Of a DNA stretch of 64,000 nucleotides, positions 9,210 through 18,740 are shown piece by piece. Position 1 is the stretch's first letter. Each line of letters begins with the position of its first letter. A program made the translations under genes and the position numbers. The DNA lies in the NCBI RefSeq assembly GCF_000725495.1, contig NZ_JNZD01000001.1, positions 456,681 through 520,680 of the forward strand, given 5' to 3'. The notes under the pieces were generated by a model. That model ran no database searches. It saw nothing but the letters and a program-made list of their open reading frames with translations, and was not told the DNA's origin. This DNA is from Streptomyces aureus. GTDB taxonomy: Bacteria; Actinomycetota; Actinomycetes; Streptomycetales; Streptomycetaceae.

Positions 9210-10861
9210 GGGGTGGCCTCTCTCACCTGATGCGGAACGGACGGCGGCGACCCGCCCGGCGACTCCTCGCCGCTTCCCGGGGCGGGGTCTCCGCCGTTCC
9301 CGGACACGGCGTCCCGGTGGCTCTCCCCGATGTCCGCCGGGGAGGGCCGCCCTGTGGAGGCCGGTCGGGGCCGTCCTGCGGAGTCCGGGCCGTTTCCGGG
9401 CACGGTTTCCCGGTGGCTCTCCCCGATGTCCGGCGGGCCAAGCCGCCCTGCGGAAGCCGGGCCGGGCCGCCCCGCGGAAGCCGGGCCGTTCCCGGGGCCG
9501 GGGCCCCGGTCCTTCGTCGGGTCCGGGCTCCCGGCGCCGGCCGGCGCACGGCCCCCGCTGTTTCCGGGGGCGGGGCCGGGTGTGTCCGGGCTCCCGTCCG
9601 GGGACGGACTCAGCGGCACGTCCGCCGTCAGCCGGAACACCCCGTCCCGCGCGCCGGCCCGCAGAACCCCGTCCACCTCCCCGAGCCGCTCCCGCAGTCC
9701 CGGCAGACCGCTGCCCCTGCCCGGCCGGGGGCCGCCGTCCGGTCCGGAGTCCGGGTCCGTCTCCCGTGGCGCCCCGTCGTTCTCGACGGTGAGCGTCACC
9801 CGGTCCGGTGTCACGCGCAGGGACAGCGCGACCATCCGCGCGTTCCCGTGCCGCAGCACGTTGGTGGTCGCCTCGCGCACGACCCAGCCGAGCGCCGACT
9901 GGACCCGCGGCGGGAGCTCCGCGGCCGTGCCGGTGATGGAGCACTCGATGCCGGCGGCCGTCAGCACGCCCTGGGCACCGGCGAGTTCGCCCGCGAGGTC
10001 GGCCTCGCGGTAGCCCCGTACGACGGCCCGCACCTCCCGCTGGGACTCCCGCGCGATCCGCTGCACCTCGGTCATCTGGTCCACGGCCTCGGGCCGTCCG
10101 CGCCGGGCGAGCTGCACCGCGAGTTCGCTCTTGAGGGCGATGACCGCGAGGTTGCGGCCCATCACGTCGTGCAGATCCCGCCCGAAGCGCAGCCGTTCCT
10201 CGGCGACGGCGAGCCGGGCCCGGGTCTCGCGGGCCTCGTCGAGCTCGTAGACGGCGGTGAGCAGCCAGACCGAGAAGGCCGCGGTGAAGGTCAGGAAACC
10301 GGTGGCCAGCAGGACGATGAAGGCGGTGACGAGCGCGGCGGGCGCCGGGAAACCGAGGGGGAGGGCGAGGACACCGGTTCCCGCGGACGCGCCGAGCACG
10401 AGGTGGGACATCCTCCGGCGGTCACGGGTCCCGAGCGCGACCGTGCCCGTGCCGAACGCCGTGACGCCGACGAGCAGCGAGGAGGCGACCGTGAACGCGC
10501 TGTCGCTCGCCGGGGCCCAGGGGCTGCCCGACAGGACGCTCCCGGCGACGGCCGTCGCGAAGGTCGCCACGATCAGGGCCGACAGCATCCGCCGGGGCCG
10601 TTCCCGGGTGCCGCGGGTCCAGTCCAGCGTCCGTGAGGCGGTCACCGAGCAGAACGCCGCGTGCCCGCACACCAGCAGGAACACCGCCCAGGACCGGACC
10701 GGCGGCAGGATCCCGAACACGGGCAGCCCGATCGAGAGGGCTTCGAGCAGGGCGAAGAAGTGGAACGACCACCGGGTGTACGTCTCGACCTTCGCCGGTG
10801 TGCTCTTGCCCCGCCACCAGCCGGACGGCCTGCCCATGCCCACCCCCGCCTCCGTGGTCAC
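9206..10861 (-). CDS. Sensor histidine kinase (HisKA_3 type) with a repetitive C-terminal tail
   Basis: A DesK-like membrane kinase of 551 residues if read from GTG 10861, which overlaps the permease stop as GTGA; ATG 10837 is an alternative. Five or six membrane segments occupy roughly residues 25-180. The dimerisation helix has the phosphoacceptor in RFGRDLHDVMGRNLAVIALK, followed by an HATPase domain with an N box (LGWVVREATTNVLRHGNA), VTLTVENDGAP and a glycine box (GSGLPGLRERL). After the ATPase domain comes an unusual Pro/Gly/Ser tail of about 130 residues that includes two 32-residue imperfect repeats. Such a tail is not normal for this family. It partners the response regulator at 8580. 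Confidence 0.92.
   Translation of the reverse strand: MTTEAGVGMGRPSGWWRGKSTPAKVETYTRWSFHFFALLEALSIGLPVFGILPPVRSWAVFLLVCGHAAFCSVTASRTLDWTRGTRERPRRMLSALIVATFATAVAGSVLSGSPWAPASDSAFTVASSLLVGVTAFGTGTVALGTRDRRRMSHLVLGASAGTGVLALPLGFPAPAALVTAFIVLLATGFLTFTAAFSVWLLTAVYELDEARETRARLAVAEERLRFGRDLHDVMGRNLAVIALKSELAVQLARRGRPEAVDQMTEVQRIARESQREVRAVVRGYREADLAGELAGAQGVLTAAGIECSITGTAAELPPRVQSALGWVVREATTNVLRHGNARMVALSLRVTPDRVTLTVENDGAPRETDPDSGPDGGPRPGRGSGLPGLRERLGEVDGVLRAGARDGVFRLTADVPLSPSPDGSPDTPGPAPGNSGGRAPAGAGSPDPTKDRGPGPGNGPASAGRPGPASAGRLGPPDIGESHRETVPGNGPDSAGRPRPASTGRPSPADIGESHRDAVSGNGGDPAPGSGEESPGGSPPSVPHQVREATP
9284..9475 (-). repeat. Two 96-bp (32-residue) tandem repeats in the kinase tail
   Basis: Two imperfect copies, 9380-9475 and 9284-9379, keep the reading frame. 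The best-conserved part encodes DIGESHR, and the DNA core CCCGGTGGCTCTCCCCGATG recurs at 9313 and 9409. A further partial copy (GNGPASAGRPGPAS) lies upstream in the protein. Confidence 0.85.
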
Positions 10862-11661
10862 CGCCGCGGCTCCCAGCGGAACCACCGGCGTACAGCAAAC
10901 ACCGCGATCACGGTCCAGGCCACCGCCGTGACGAGGGCGCCGACGGTGTCGTGGGCGGAGAGGTGCCCGCTCCAGCCGCCACGGACCAGGGTGATCACGG
11001 GCGTGAGAGGCAGCAGTTCGCAGAACGGGGCCACGCCGTCGGGGAGCATCTGCAGGGGGACGAAGGTTCCCGAGCCGACCATGGACACCAGGGTCAGGGG
11101 CGCGGCCGCGACCTGGGCTCCCTCCACGCTCCTGCTGAAGCTCGCGGTGACGGCCGCGAGCGCGGGCCAGGTGACGAGGGCCGACAGCAGCCCCAGCGCG
11201 ACCAGTTCGGGGCGCTCGGGCAGGCCGGTCCCGAGGGCCGCCCGGCAGGCGATCGTCAGGACCACGCACTGGGCGAGGCCGATCGCCACCGAGGGCAGGG
11301 CCGCACCCGCGAGGATCTCCAGGTCCCGTGCCTCCCCCGTGCGCAGCCGCTTGAGGACGAGTTCCTCCCGGCGGGCCGCGTACACGCTGACCAGGGAGCC
11401 GTAGACGGCGAACAGGAGCGCGAAGCCGATGGCGGAGGGGAGCAGGACCGAGCCGACGGTGAGTCCGGTGCCCTTCAGGTCCATCGAGGAGACGGCCGAG
11501 CGCAGCGTGAGCGGCATGACCAGGGGGACGAACACCGCGGCGGCGAGGGTCGCCCGGGTGCGGCCCAGGAGGGTCAGTTCGGCGTGCGCCAGTGCCCTCG
11601 TCCGTCCCGCCGCCGTGGTCCGGGCCGGGCCGGCGCCGGTGGTGACCGTTGTCCCGCTCAT
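10858..11661 (-). CDS. ABC-2 type transporter permease
   Basis: The membrane subunit of an exporter, 267 residues. It begins MSGTTVTTGAGPARTTAAG and has about six hydrophobic segments (for example AAAVFVPLVMPLTLRSA, VLLPSAIGFALLFAVYG, GAALPSVAIGLAQCVVLTIACR, LVALGLLSALVTWPALAAVTA and the C-terminal VGALVTAVAWTVIAVFAVRRW). The arrangement is of the DrrB/NodJ type. The start codon overlaps the stop of the ATPase gene as ATGA, so the two subunits are translationally coupled. The cargo cannot be read from the sequence; related pairs often export lipophilic drugs or antibiotics. It lies second in the ATPase-permease-kinase-regulator operon. Confidence 0.9.
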   Translation of the reverse strand: MSGTTVTTGAGPARTTAAGRTRALAHAELTLLGRTRATLAAAVFVPLVMPLTLRSAVSSMDLKGTGLTVGSVLLPSAIGFALLFAVYGSLVSVYAARREELVLKRLRTGEARDLEILAGAALPSVAIGLAQCVVLTIACRAALGTGLPERPELVALGLLSALVTWPALAAVTASFSRSVEGAQVAAAPLTLVSMVGSGTFVPLQMLPDGVAPFCELLPLTPVITLVRGGWSGHLSAHDTVGALVTAVAWTVIAVFAVRRWFRWEPRR

Positions 11662-12680
11662 GCCGCCGTTCCCCTCGTACGTGCCGGTCGCGTGTCCGCG
11701 GCCGGTCCGGTCGTCGTCGCTGCGTTCTCGTCCCCGTCGCGTGCCGCCGCGTCCCGCGAGATCCGCAGGAAGGCCTCCTCCAGGGAGGCGGGGCGCACGT
11801 CCAGTCCCCGCAGTTCGACGCGTGCCCGCTCGGCCCACACCAGCAGGGCGGTGGCCGTCCGCTGGAGTTCGCCGGTGCGCAGCCTGATCCTCCGGCCCGT
11901 CGTCTCGTGGCCGCTCACGCCGAGTCCCGGCAGCGGGGGCAGGTCGCCGGGGAGATAGCCGTCGGGCAGCTCGAAGGAGACGTGCGACGGCTGGGAGGCG
12001 GTCACCTCGGCCGGGGTGCCGAGGGCCGCGACACGGCCTTCGTGCAGGATCGCCAGCCGGTCGGCGAGTTCCTCGGCCTCTTCCAGGTAGTGGGTGGTGA
12101 GCAGGACCGTGGTCCCGGCGTCGCGCAGTTCGCGGACCAACTCCCAGGTGCTCCGGCGCCCTTCCACGTCGAGCCCGGTCGTCGGCTCGTCGAGGAAGAG
12201 GACCTCGGGGTCGCCGAGGAGCGCGAGCGCCAGGTCCAGGCGCCGCTTCTCGCCGCCGGACAACTGCTTCACGCGGACGCCGGAGCGGTGTCCGAGGGCG
12301 ACCCGGTCCAGGACCTCTCCGGCGGGCCGAGATCCGCTGGTGCAGCCCGCCCACATCCGCGCGGTCTCCGCGACCGTGAGCTCGGAGGGGAAGCCGCCCT
12401 CCTGGAGCATCACGCCGATCCGGGGCCGCACGGCGGCGCGGCCGGTGTAGGGATCGTGCCCGAGGACGCGCACGCGCCCGCCGGCCGGCGGGGCCAGGCC
12501 CTCGATCAGTTCGACGGTGGAGGTCTTGCCCGCGCCGTTGGTGCCGAGGAGCGCGAAGATCTCACCGCGCCCGACGGAGAAGGTGACGCCGCGCACGGCC
12601 TCGAAGTCCCTTCCGCCGCCCCCGTACACACGCCGCAGACCGGTGACCTCGATCACGTCGTCGTGCTGGTTCGTGTTCAT
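11658..12680 (-). CDS. ABC transporter ATP-binding protein (DrrA-type)
   Basis: The 340-residue ATPase of the exporter. It has Walker A GTNGAGKTST (about residues 46-55), the Q-loop region VMLQEGGFP, signature LSGGEKRRL, Walker B VLFLDEPTTGLD and the H-loop TTHYLEEAEELAD. After the nucleotide-binding domain comes the extra C-terminal domain of about 100 residues seen in DrrA-like proteins, with an Ala/Thr/Arg-rich end. It is the first gene of a four-gene minus-strand operon in which all junctions overlap by 4 bp. The ATG at 12680 lies 59 bp from a perfect 12-bp palindrome that may control the operon. Confidence 0.93.
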   Translation of the reverse strand: MNTNQHDDVIEVTGLRRVYGGGGRDFEAVRGVTFSVGRGEIFALLGTNGAGKTSTVELIEGLAPPAGGRVRVLGHDPYTGRAAVRPRIGVMLQEGGFPSELTVAETARMWAGCTSGSRPAGEVLDRVALGHRSGVRVKQLSGGEKRRLDLALALLGDPEVLFLDEPTTGLDVEGRRSTWELVRELRDAGTTVLLTTHYLEEAEELADRLAILHEGRVAALGTPAEVTASQPSHVSFELPDGYLPGDLPPLPGLGVSGHETTGRRIRLRTGELQRTATALLVWAERARVELRGLDVRPASLEEAFLRISRDAAARDGDENAATTTGPAADTRPARTRGTAA

Positions 12681-12738
12681 GGGATCAGCGTCGGCGCGGA
12701 TCGGACCCCTCGGCAGTGCGCGGTGTCATCACTCGACA

Positions 12739-12750
12739 TGACATATGTCA
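12739..12750. promoter_or_regulatory. Perfect 12-bp palindrome upstream of the ABC-kinase operon
   Basis: TGACATATGTCA is fully symmetric and stands 59 bp before the first start codon of the operon, in an otherwise GC-rich gap. Dimeric LuxR-type regulators bind such sites, so it is a candidate autoregulatory operator for the response regulator encoded in the same operon. This is inference. Confidence 0.5.
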
Positions 12751-12823
12751 GAGGGCCCCGGCAACCGTCGCGGGAACGCCGGTGCGCGCGGGGATCCGGG
12801 AACACCGGTGACGCGGGAAACGA

Positions 12824-12854
12824 GAAAGGCCCCGGTCGCTGACCGGGGCCTTTC
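12824..12854. terminator. Terminator after tRNA-Gly copy 2
   Basis: The perfect stem GAAAGGCCCCGGTC / GACCGGGGCCTTTC with a 3-base loop lies just past the 3' end of the minus-strand tRNA-Gly. Confidence 0.8.
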
Positions 12855-12861
12855 TTCACTG

Positions 12862-12934
12862 AGCGGACGACGAGGCTCGAACTCGCGACCTCAACCTTGG
12901 CAAGGTTGCGCTCTACCAACTGAGCTACGTCCGC
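12862..12934 (-). tRNA. tRNA-Gly (GCC), copy 2
   Basis: 73 nt, identical to the copy at 8485-8557, with anticodon loop TTGCCAA. Identity extends a few bases into both flanks (CTGA before, AT after on the plus strand). Confidence 0.95.
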
Positions 12935-13013
12935 ATTGCCTCCGACCGGCTTCCACCGATCGGCGCGAGCACCACCCTACCTGATCGACGACGTCCATCG
13001 GTAAGAAGTGCAG

Positions 13014-13085
13014 AGCGGGTGACAGGAATTGCACACTGCGCCTTCCCCCTGGAAGGGGGATGTTCTGCTACTGAACTACACCCGC
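13014..13085 (-). tRNA. tRNA-Gly (UCC), non-canonical D and T arms
   Basis: 72 nt. Acceptor GCGGGTG/CACCCGC pairs perfectly with discriminator U, D stem GTTC/GAAC is intact, and anticodon stem TCCCC/GGGGA carries loop CTTCCAG (anticodon TCC). The D loop reads AGTAGCA, so the usual GG pair is AG. The T loop reads TGCAATT in place of TTCRANY, so position 55 is G. The T stem pairs only if one U is bulged (GCAG-U-G against CCCTGT-like CCTGT). These changes would weaken the elbow contact G18-Psi55. It could be a dedicated non-translational tRNA, a poorly used decoding tRNA or a decaying gene. Confidence 0.8.
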
Positions 13086-13222
13086 ACGACCTTCGGGTTC
13101 CGGCTTTTTCGGCCTTGCCCCTCGGCGTGTTCCAGACTCTAGCTGATCAGACGGGGGTCAGCGCAAGTCGGTTCTCCCGGGGCCGCCGGAGGTCTCCGGC
13201 GGCCGTGCTCCGGGCCGCCGGC

Positions 13223-13540
13223 TCAGTGGGCCTCGGCGAACGCCTCGTAGACCTTCTTGGGGATCCGGCCGCGCGGCGGCACGTCCATCTTGTTGGAACG
13301 GGCCCAGGCGCGGACGGCCGCGGGATCGGGCGTCAACGCGGTGTGCGTGTAGGCCTTCCCTGACTTCGCCCGCTTGCGGCCGGCCTCGACGTACGGCTCG
13401 AGCACCTTCCGCAGTTCCTCGGCATTGGAGGGGTTGAGGTCGATCTCGTACGACTTGCCGTCGAGTCCGAAGGCGATCGTCTCCGCCGCTTCCGAGCCGT
13501 CGATGTCGTCAAAGAGAGTGACCACGACACGCTGCGCCAC
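13223..13540 (-). CDS. lsr2: Lsr2 family nucleoid-associated protein
   Basis: A 105-residue H-NS-like DNA-bridging protein of actinobacteria that silences AT-rich DNA. The N-terminal dimerisation domain begins MAQRVVVTLFDDIDGSEAAETIAFGLDG. The C-terminal DNA-binding domain contains VRAWARSNKMDVPPRGRIPKKV, in which the RGR core inserts into the minor groove. Length is close to that of the paralogue called LsrL in S. coelicolor; Streptomyces usually have two lsr2 genes and I cannot prove which one this is. It is transcribed divergently from purS across a 361-bp AT-richer gap. Confidence 0.93.
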   Translation of the reverse strand: MAQRVVVTLFDDIDGSEAAETIAFGLDGKSYEIDLNPSNAEELRKVLEPYVEAGRKRAKSGKAYTHTALTPDPAAVRAWARSNKMDVPPRGRIPKKVYEAFAEAH

Positions 13541-13831
13541 GAATATCGGTCCCTTCGTGCGACACCTTCGCGATCAACGGTCATGACGTGCGCCGACGTC
13601 ACTGAGTTGTCGGGGAGATGCCGACTGTCCGGCTGTTATTGAGCAAAGTATCGGCTATTGCCAATTCATTTGTACAGGGCCCGGCATTGCAATGGGAAGC
13701 CCGACTAAATCCCCCCGCGTGTCCGGTGGCAATGGCGTCCTGCCGTTCTTCTGCGGTTTTTCCCAGGATTTTCCGTGGATGGCCCCGCGCCGATGCCGGA
13801 TCGTGATGGCGGTCACGTAGGATTCTACGAA

Positions 13832-13864
13832 TCTACGCGAGTAGAAATTTCGTACGGGTAGTCT
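13832..13864 (+). promoter_or_regulatory. Candidate purS promoter with overlapping inverted repeat
   Basis: The lsr2-purS gap (13541-13901) is markedly less GC-rich than its surroundings and holds no gene. TCTAC-GCGA-GTAGA (13832-13845) is an inverted repeat. A possible -10, TAGTCT, lies at 13859-13864, which places the repeat over the -35 position, where a repressor could act. The sequence ATTCTACGAATCTACG just upstream repeats part of one arm. Confidence 0.4.
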
Positions 13865-13901
13865 GAAGGGACCTGCTCAGCACCACACACCGGGAGTGCC
13901 A

Positions 13902-14165
13902 GTGGCACGCGTCGTAGTCGACGTCATGCTCAAGCCGGAGATCCTCGACCCCCAGGGCCAGGCGGTGCAGCGTGCACTGCCGCGCCTCGGTTTCGAAGGT
14001 GTCTCCGACGTCCGTCAGGGAAAGCGATTCGAACTGGAAGTGGACGGGCCGGTGGACGACGCCGCCCTCGCCCGCATCCATGAACTGGCGGAATCCTTCC
14101 TCGCCAACACCGTGATCGAGGACTTCACCGTCAAGGTCGAGGAAGTCGCGGAGGCCGGAAAGTGA
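13902..14165 (+). CDS. purS: Phosphoribosylformylglycinamidine synthase subunit PurS
   Basis: The small structural subunit of the three-part FGAM synthase. PurS dimers bridge PurQ and PurL so that ammonia can pass between them. The 87-residue product starts [20 protein letters not shown] and contains [23 protein letters not shown], the usual fold for this family. GTG 13902 was chosen because GGGAG (13892-13896) stands at correct spacing; the in-frame GTG at 13896 overlaps that ribosome binding site. Its stop overlaps the purQ start as GTGA, so the two are translationally coupled. Confidence 0.95.
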   Translation: MARVVVDVMLKPEILDPQGQAVQRALPRLGFEGVSDVRQGKRFELEVDGPVDDAALARIHELAESFLANTVIEDFTVKVEEVAEAGK

Positions 14166-14838
14166 CCGCTCGTATTGGAGTCGTCACCTTTCCGGGCAGC
14201 CTCGACGACCGCGACACGCAGCGCGCGATCAGGCTCGCGGGCGCGGAGCCCGTGGCCCTCTGGCACAAGGACAAGGACCTCAAGCAGGTCGACGCCGTCG
14301 TCCTGCCCGGCGGTTTCTCGTACGGCGACTATCTGCGGGCCGGTGCCATCTCGCGCTTCTCGCCGGTGATGGGGACCGTCATCGAGCAGGCGAAGTCCGG
14401 AATGCCGGTCCTCGGCATCTGCAACGGCTTCCAGGTCCTCACCGAGGCGCACCTGCTTCCCGGCGCGATGCTCGGCAACAACCACCTCCACTTCATCTGC
14501 CGCGACCAGAAGCTGCGGGTGGAGAACACGGACACCGCCTGGACCGCCGACTACACGGCCGGCCAGGAGATCCACGTCCCGCTGAAGAACATGGACGGGC
14601 GGTACGTCGCCGACGAGCACACGCTCGACATGCTGGAGGCGGAGGGCCGGGTCGTCTTCCGCTACCTGGACTTCAACCCGAACGGCTCGCTGCGGGACAT
14701 CGCCGGCATCACGAACGAGGCCGGGAACGTCGTCGGTCTCATGCCGCACCCCGAGCACGCCGTCGAGCCCCTGGTCGGGACCGGCCGCACCGACGGCCTC
14801 CCGTTCTTCACCTCGATCCTCAAGAAGCTGGTCAACGC

Positions 14839-14842
<4 letters not shown>
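14162..14842 (+). CDS. purQ: Phosphoribosylformylglycinamidine synthase subunit PurQ (glutaminase)
   Basis: A class I glutamine amidotransferase that releases ammonia from glutamine for FGAM synthesis. The 226-residue product has [16 protein letters not shown], the nucleophile elbow [20 protein letters not shown] with the catalytic Cys, and the His/Glu of the triad in [11 protein letters not shown]. It begins with GTG overlapping the purS stop and ends overlapping the purL start as ATGA. Confidence 0.97.
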
Positions 14843-17097
<2,255 letters not shown>

Positions 17098-17120
17098 CGC
17101 ACCCGCCGCGTCCGGCCGCA

Positions 17121-17156
17121 CGAAGGCCCCGCCCGTTCCGACGGGCGGGGCCTTCG
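17121..17156. terminator. Bidirectional terminator between purL and the MFS gene
   Basis: The perfect 15-bp inverted repeat CGAAGGCCCCGCCCG / CGGGCGGGGCCTTCG with a 6-base loop lies 24 bp after purL and 12 bp from the converging MFS gene. Confidence 0.9.
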
Positions 17157-17167
17157 ACGTGCCGGCC

Positions 17168-18661
17168 TCACGCCGGGACCGGCTCGCTCTCCCGGGGCGG
17201 GGCCGCGGAGTCCGCCGCGCCGCCGGACCGGGGCAGCCGCAGCGCGAGCAGTGCGGCGAGTGCCATGAGCGCGGCGCCTCCCCAGAACACGGCCTGGGTC
17301 GCGTCGACGAAGGCGTGGACGCCCTCGGCGTGGGCCGGGCCGGTGAGCCGGGCGAGGGCGCTGATGTCGCCGCCGGGTCCCCCGTCGGCGTAGAGGCGGG
17401 CCAGGACGCTGCCGAAGACGGCGGTGCCCAGCGCGTTGCCGAGCGTCTGGAAGAAGCGGACGGCCGTGGTGGCCACGCCGAGCTGGTGCGGCGGCGCGGA
17501 GCTCTGGACGAGCAGGAGCAGCTGGCCGACGAGCTGGCCGAATCCGGCGCCGGCCAGCAGGAGTTCGCCGCGGACCAGCCACAACGAGGTGTGCGGTCCG
17601 GTCGTGGTGGCGAGCAGGACGAAGGCGAGGGCGGTGGTGGCGGTGCCGCAGACGGTGAAGGTCCGCGCCGACCAGCCGCGCGCCGCGAGCGGGCCGGTGA
17701 GCATCCCGGACGCGGCCAGTCCGAGGGCCATCGGGACCAGGTAGAGGCCCGCCGAGGAACTGGCGATCCCGCGGGCGACCTGCAGATAGACCAGCACGTA
17801 GTAGATGGCACACATCATCGCGCCGCCGAGGATCGCCTGGACGGCGAAGCCGAGGCGCAGCTCGCGGACCCGGAACAGGGAGAGCGGGAGCACCGGTTCG
17901 GGCGCGCGGACCTGCCGCCACAGGAAGAGCGCGAGGGTCGCGGCGGCCGCCAGGGCCAGGGCCAGGATCTCGGGGGACGTCCAGGCGTAGCGCTTGCCGC
18001 CCCAGTCGGTCATGAGGAGCAGCGTGCTGGAGAAGGCCGCCGCGAGTCCCGCGCCCAGGTAGTCCGGCGGACGACGCACCGGGTGTGCGGGGAGCTTGAG
18101 GGCGAGAGCGGCGGTGACCAGGACGGCGACGCCGATCGGCAGGTTGACGTAGAAGATCCAGCGCCAGTCGGCGTGGTCGGCCAGGAGCCCGCCGATCCAG
18201 GGGCCGATCGCCATGGCACCGCCCGCGACGAGACCGCCGGTGTTGGCCCCCTTGGCCGGGCCGTCGCTGTCGGCGGGGCCCTTGAGCTGCGCGATCACCA
18301 CCATCGTGATGCTCATCAGCCCGCCGCCCCCGAGGCCCTGGAGCGCCCGGGCGGCGATGAGCTGGTCCATGGACCGGGCCGCGCCGCAGAGCGCGGAGCC
18401 GAGCAGGAAGGTGGCGACCGCGCCGAGGAAGACGCGGCGCGCGCCGAGGACGTCGCAGAGCTTGCCGTACAGCGGCAGCATCGCCGCCGAGGCGAGCGCG
18501 TAGGCGCTGACCAGCCACGGGATCTTGTCCATGCCGTGGGCGGGGTCGAGGTCCCGGACGATCGGGACGGTGGCCGCCGACACGATCTGCAGGTCCAGCA
18601 GCGCCAGCACGATCGTGACGAGGCAGACGAGGAAGCCGATTTTTCGCTGGGTCTCGGTCAT
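17168..18661 (-). CDS. MFS drug-efflux transporter, DHA2 (EmrB/QacA) type
   Basis: A proton-driven exporter of about 497 residues with around 14 membrane segments. Diagnostic motifs are LDLQIVSAATVPIVRDL in the first helix, WLVSAYALASAAMLPLYGKLCDVLGARRVF (motif A region), RALQGLGGGGLMSITMVV and LADHADWRWIFYVNLPIGV (motif C neighbourhood). ATG 18661 has GGTGG at good spacing; ATG 18673, four codons upstream, lacks one. It is divergent from a TetR regulator and shares with it a gap containing an inverted repeat, the standard arrangement for a regulator that represses its efflux pump. The substrate is unknown. Confidence 0.92.
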   Translation of the reverse strand: MTETQRKIGFLVCLVTIVLALLDLQIVSAATVPIVRDLDPAHGMDKIPWLVSAYALASAAMLPLYGKLCDVLGARRVFLGAVATFLLGSALCGAARSMDQLIAARALQGLGGGGLMSITMVVIAQLKGPADSDGPAKGANTGGLVAGGAMAIGPWIGGLLADHADWRWIFYVNLPIGVAVLVTAALALKLPAHPVRRPPDYLGAGLAAAFSSTLLLMTDWGGKRYAWTSPEILALALAAAATLALFLWRQVRAPEPVLPLSLFRVRELRLGFAVQAILGGAMMCAIYYVLVYLQVARGIASSSAGLYLVPMALGLAASGMLTGPLAARGWSARTFTVCGTATTALAFVLLATTTGPHTSLWLVRGELLLAGAGFGQLVGQLLLLVQSSAPPHQLGVATTAVRFFQTLGNALGTAVFGSVLARLYADGGPGGDISALARLTGPAHAEGVHAFVDATQAVFWGGAALMALAALLALRLPRSGGAADSAAPPRESEPVPA

Positions 18662-18685
18662 GGGCACCACCATGGACGAAGAACA

Positions 18686-18732
18686 TGTACCGAGTCAATC
18701 TTTCATCCGAGATTAAATTTCGTCTTGGTACA
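18686..18732. promoter_or_regulatory. Candidate TetR operator in the MFS/TetR divergent gap
   Basis: TGTACCGAG (18686-18694) and CTTGGTACA (18724-18732) form an inverted repeat with one mismatch, about 29 bases apart, in an AT-rich 67-bp gap. Each arm contains a GTAC core. The right arm ends 8 bases before the TetR start, so binding would cover both promoters. Confidence 0.5.
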
Positions 18733-18740
18733 GTGAGGTC

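Noticed and set aside
8482..12936. Integrated mobile element between the tRNA-Gly copies
   Set aside because: No integrase, excisionase or plasmid functions are present; the contents are an ordinary exporter-kinase operon, so only recombination-based loss is proposed.
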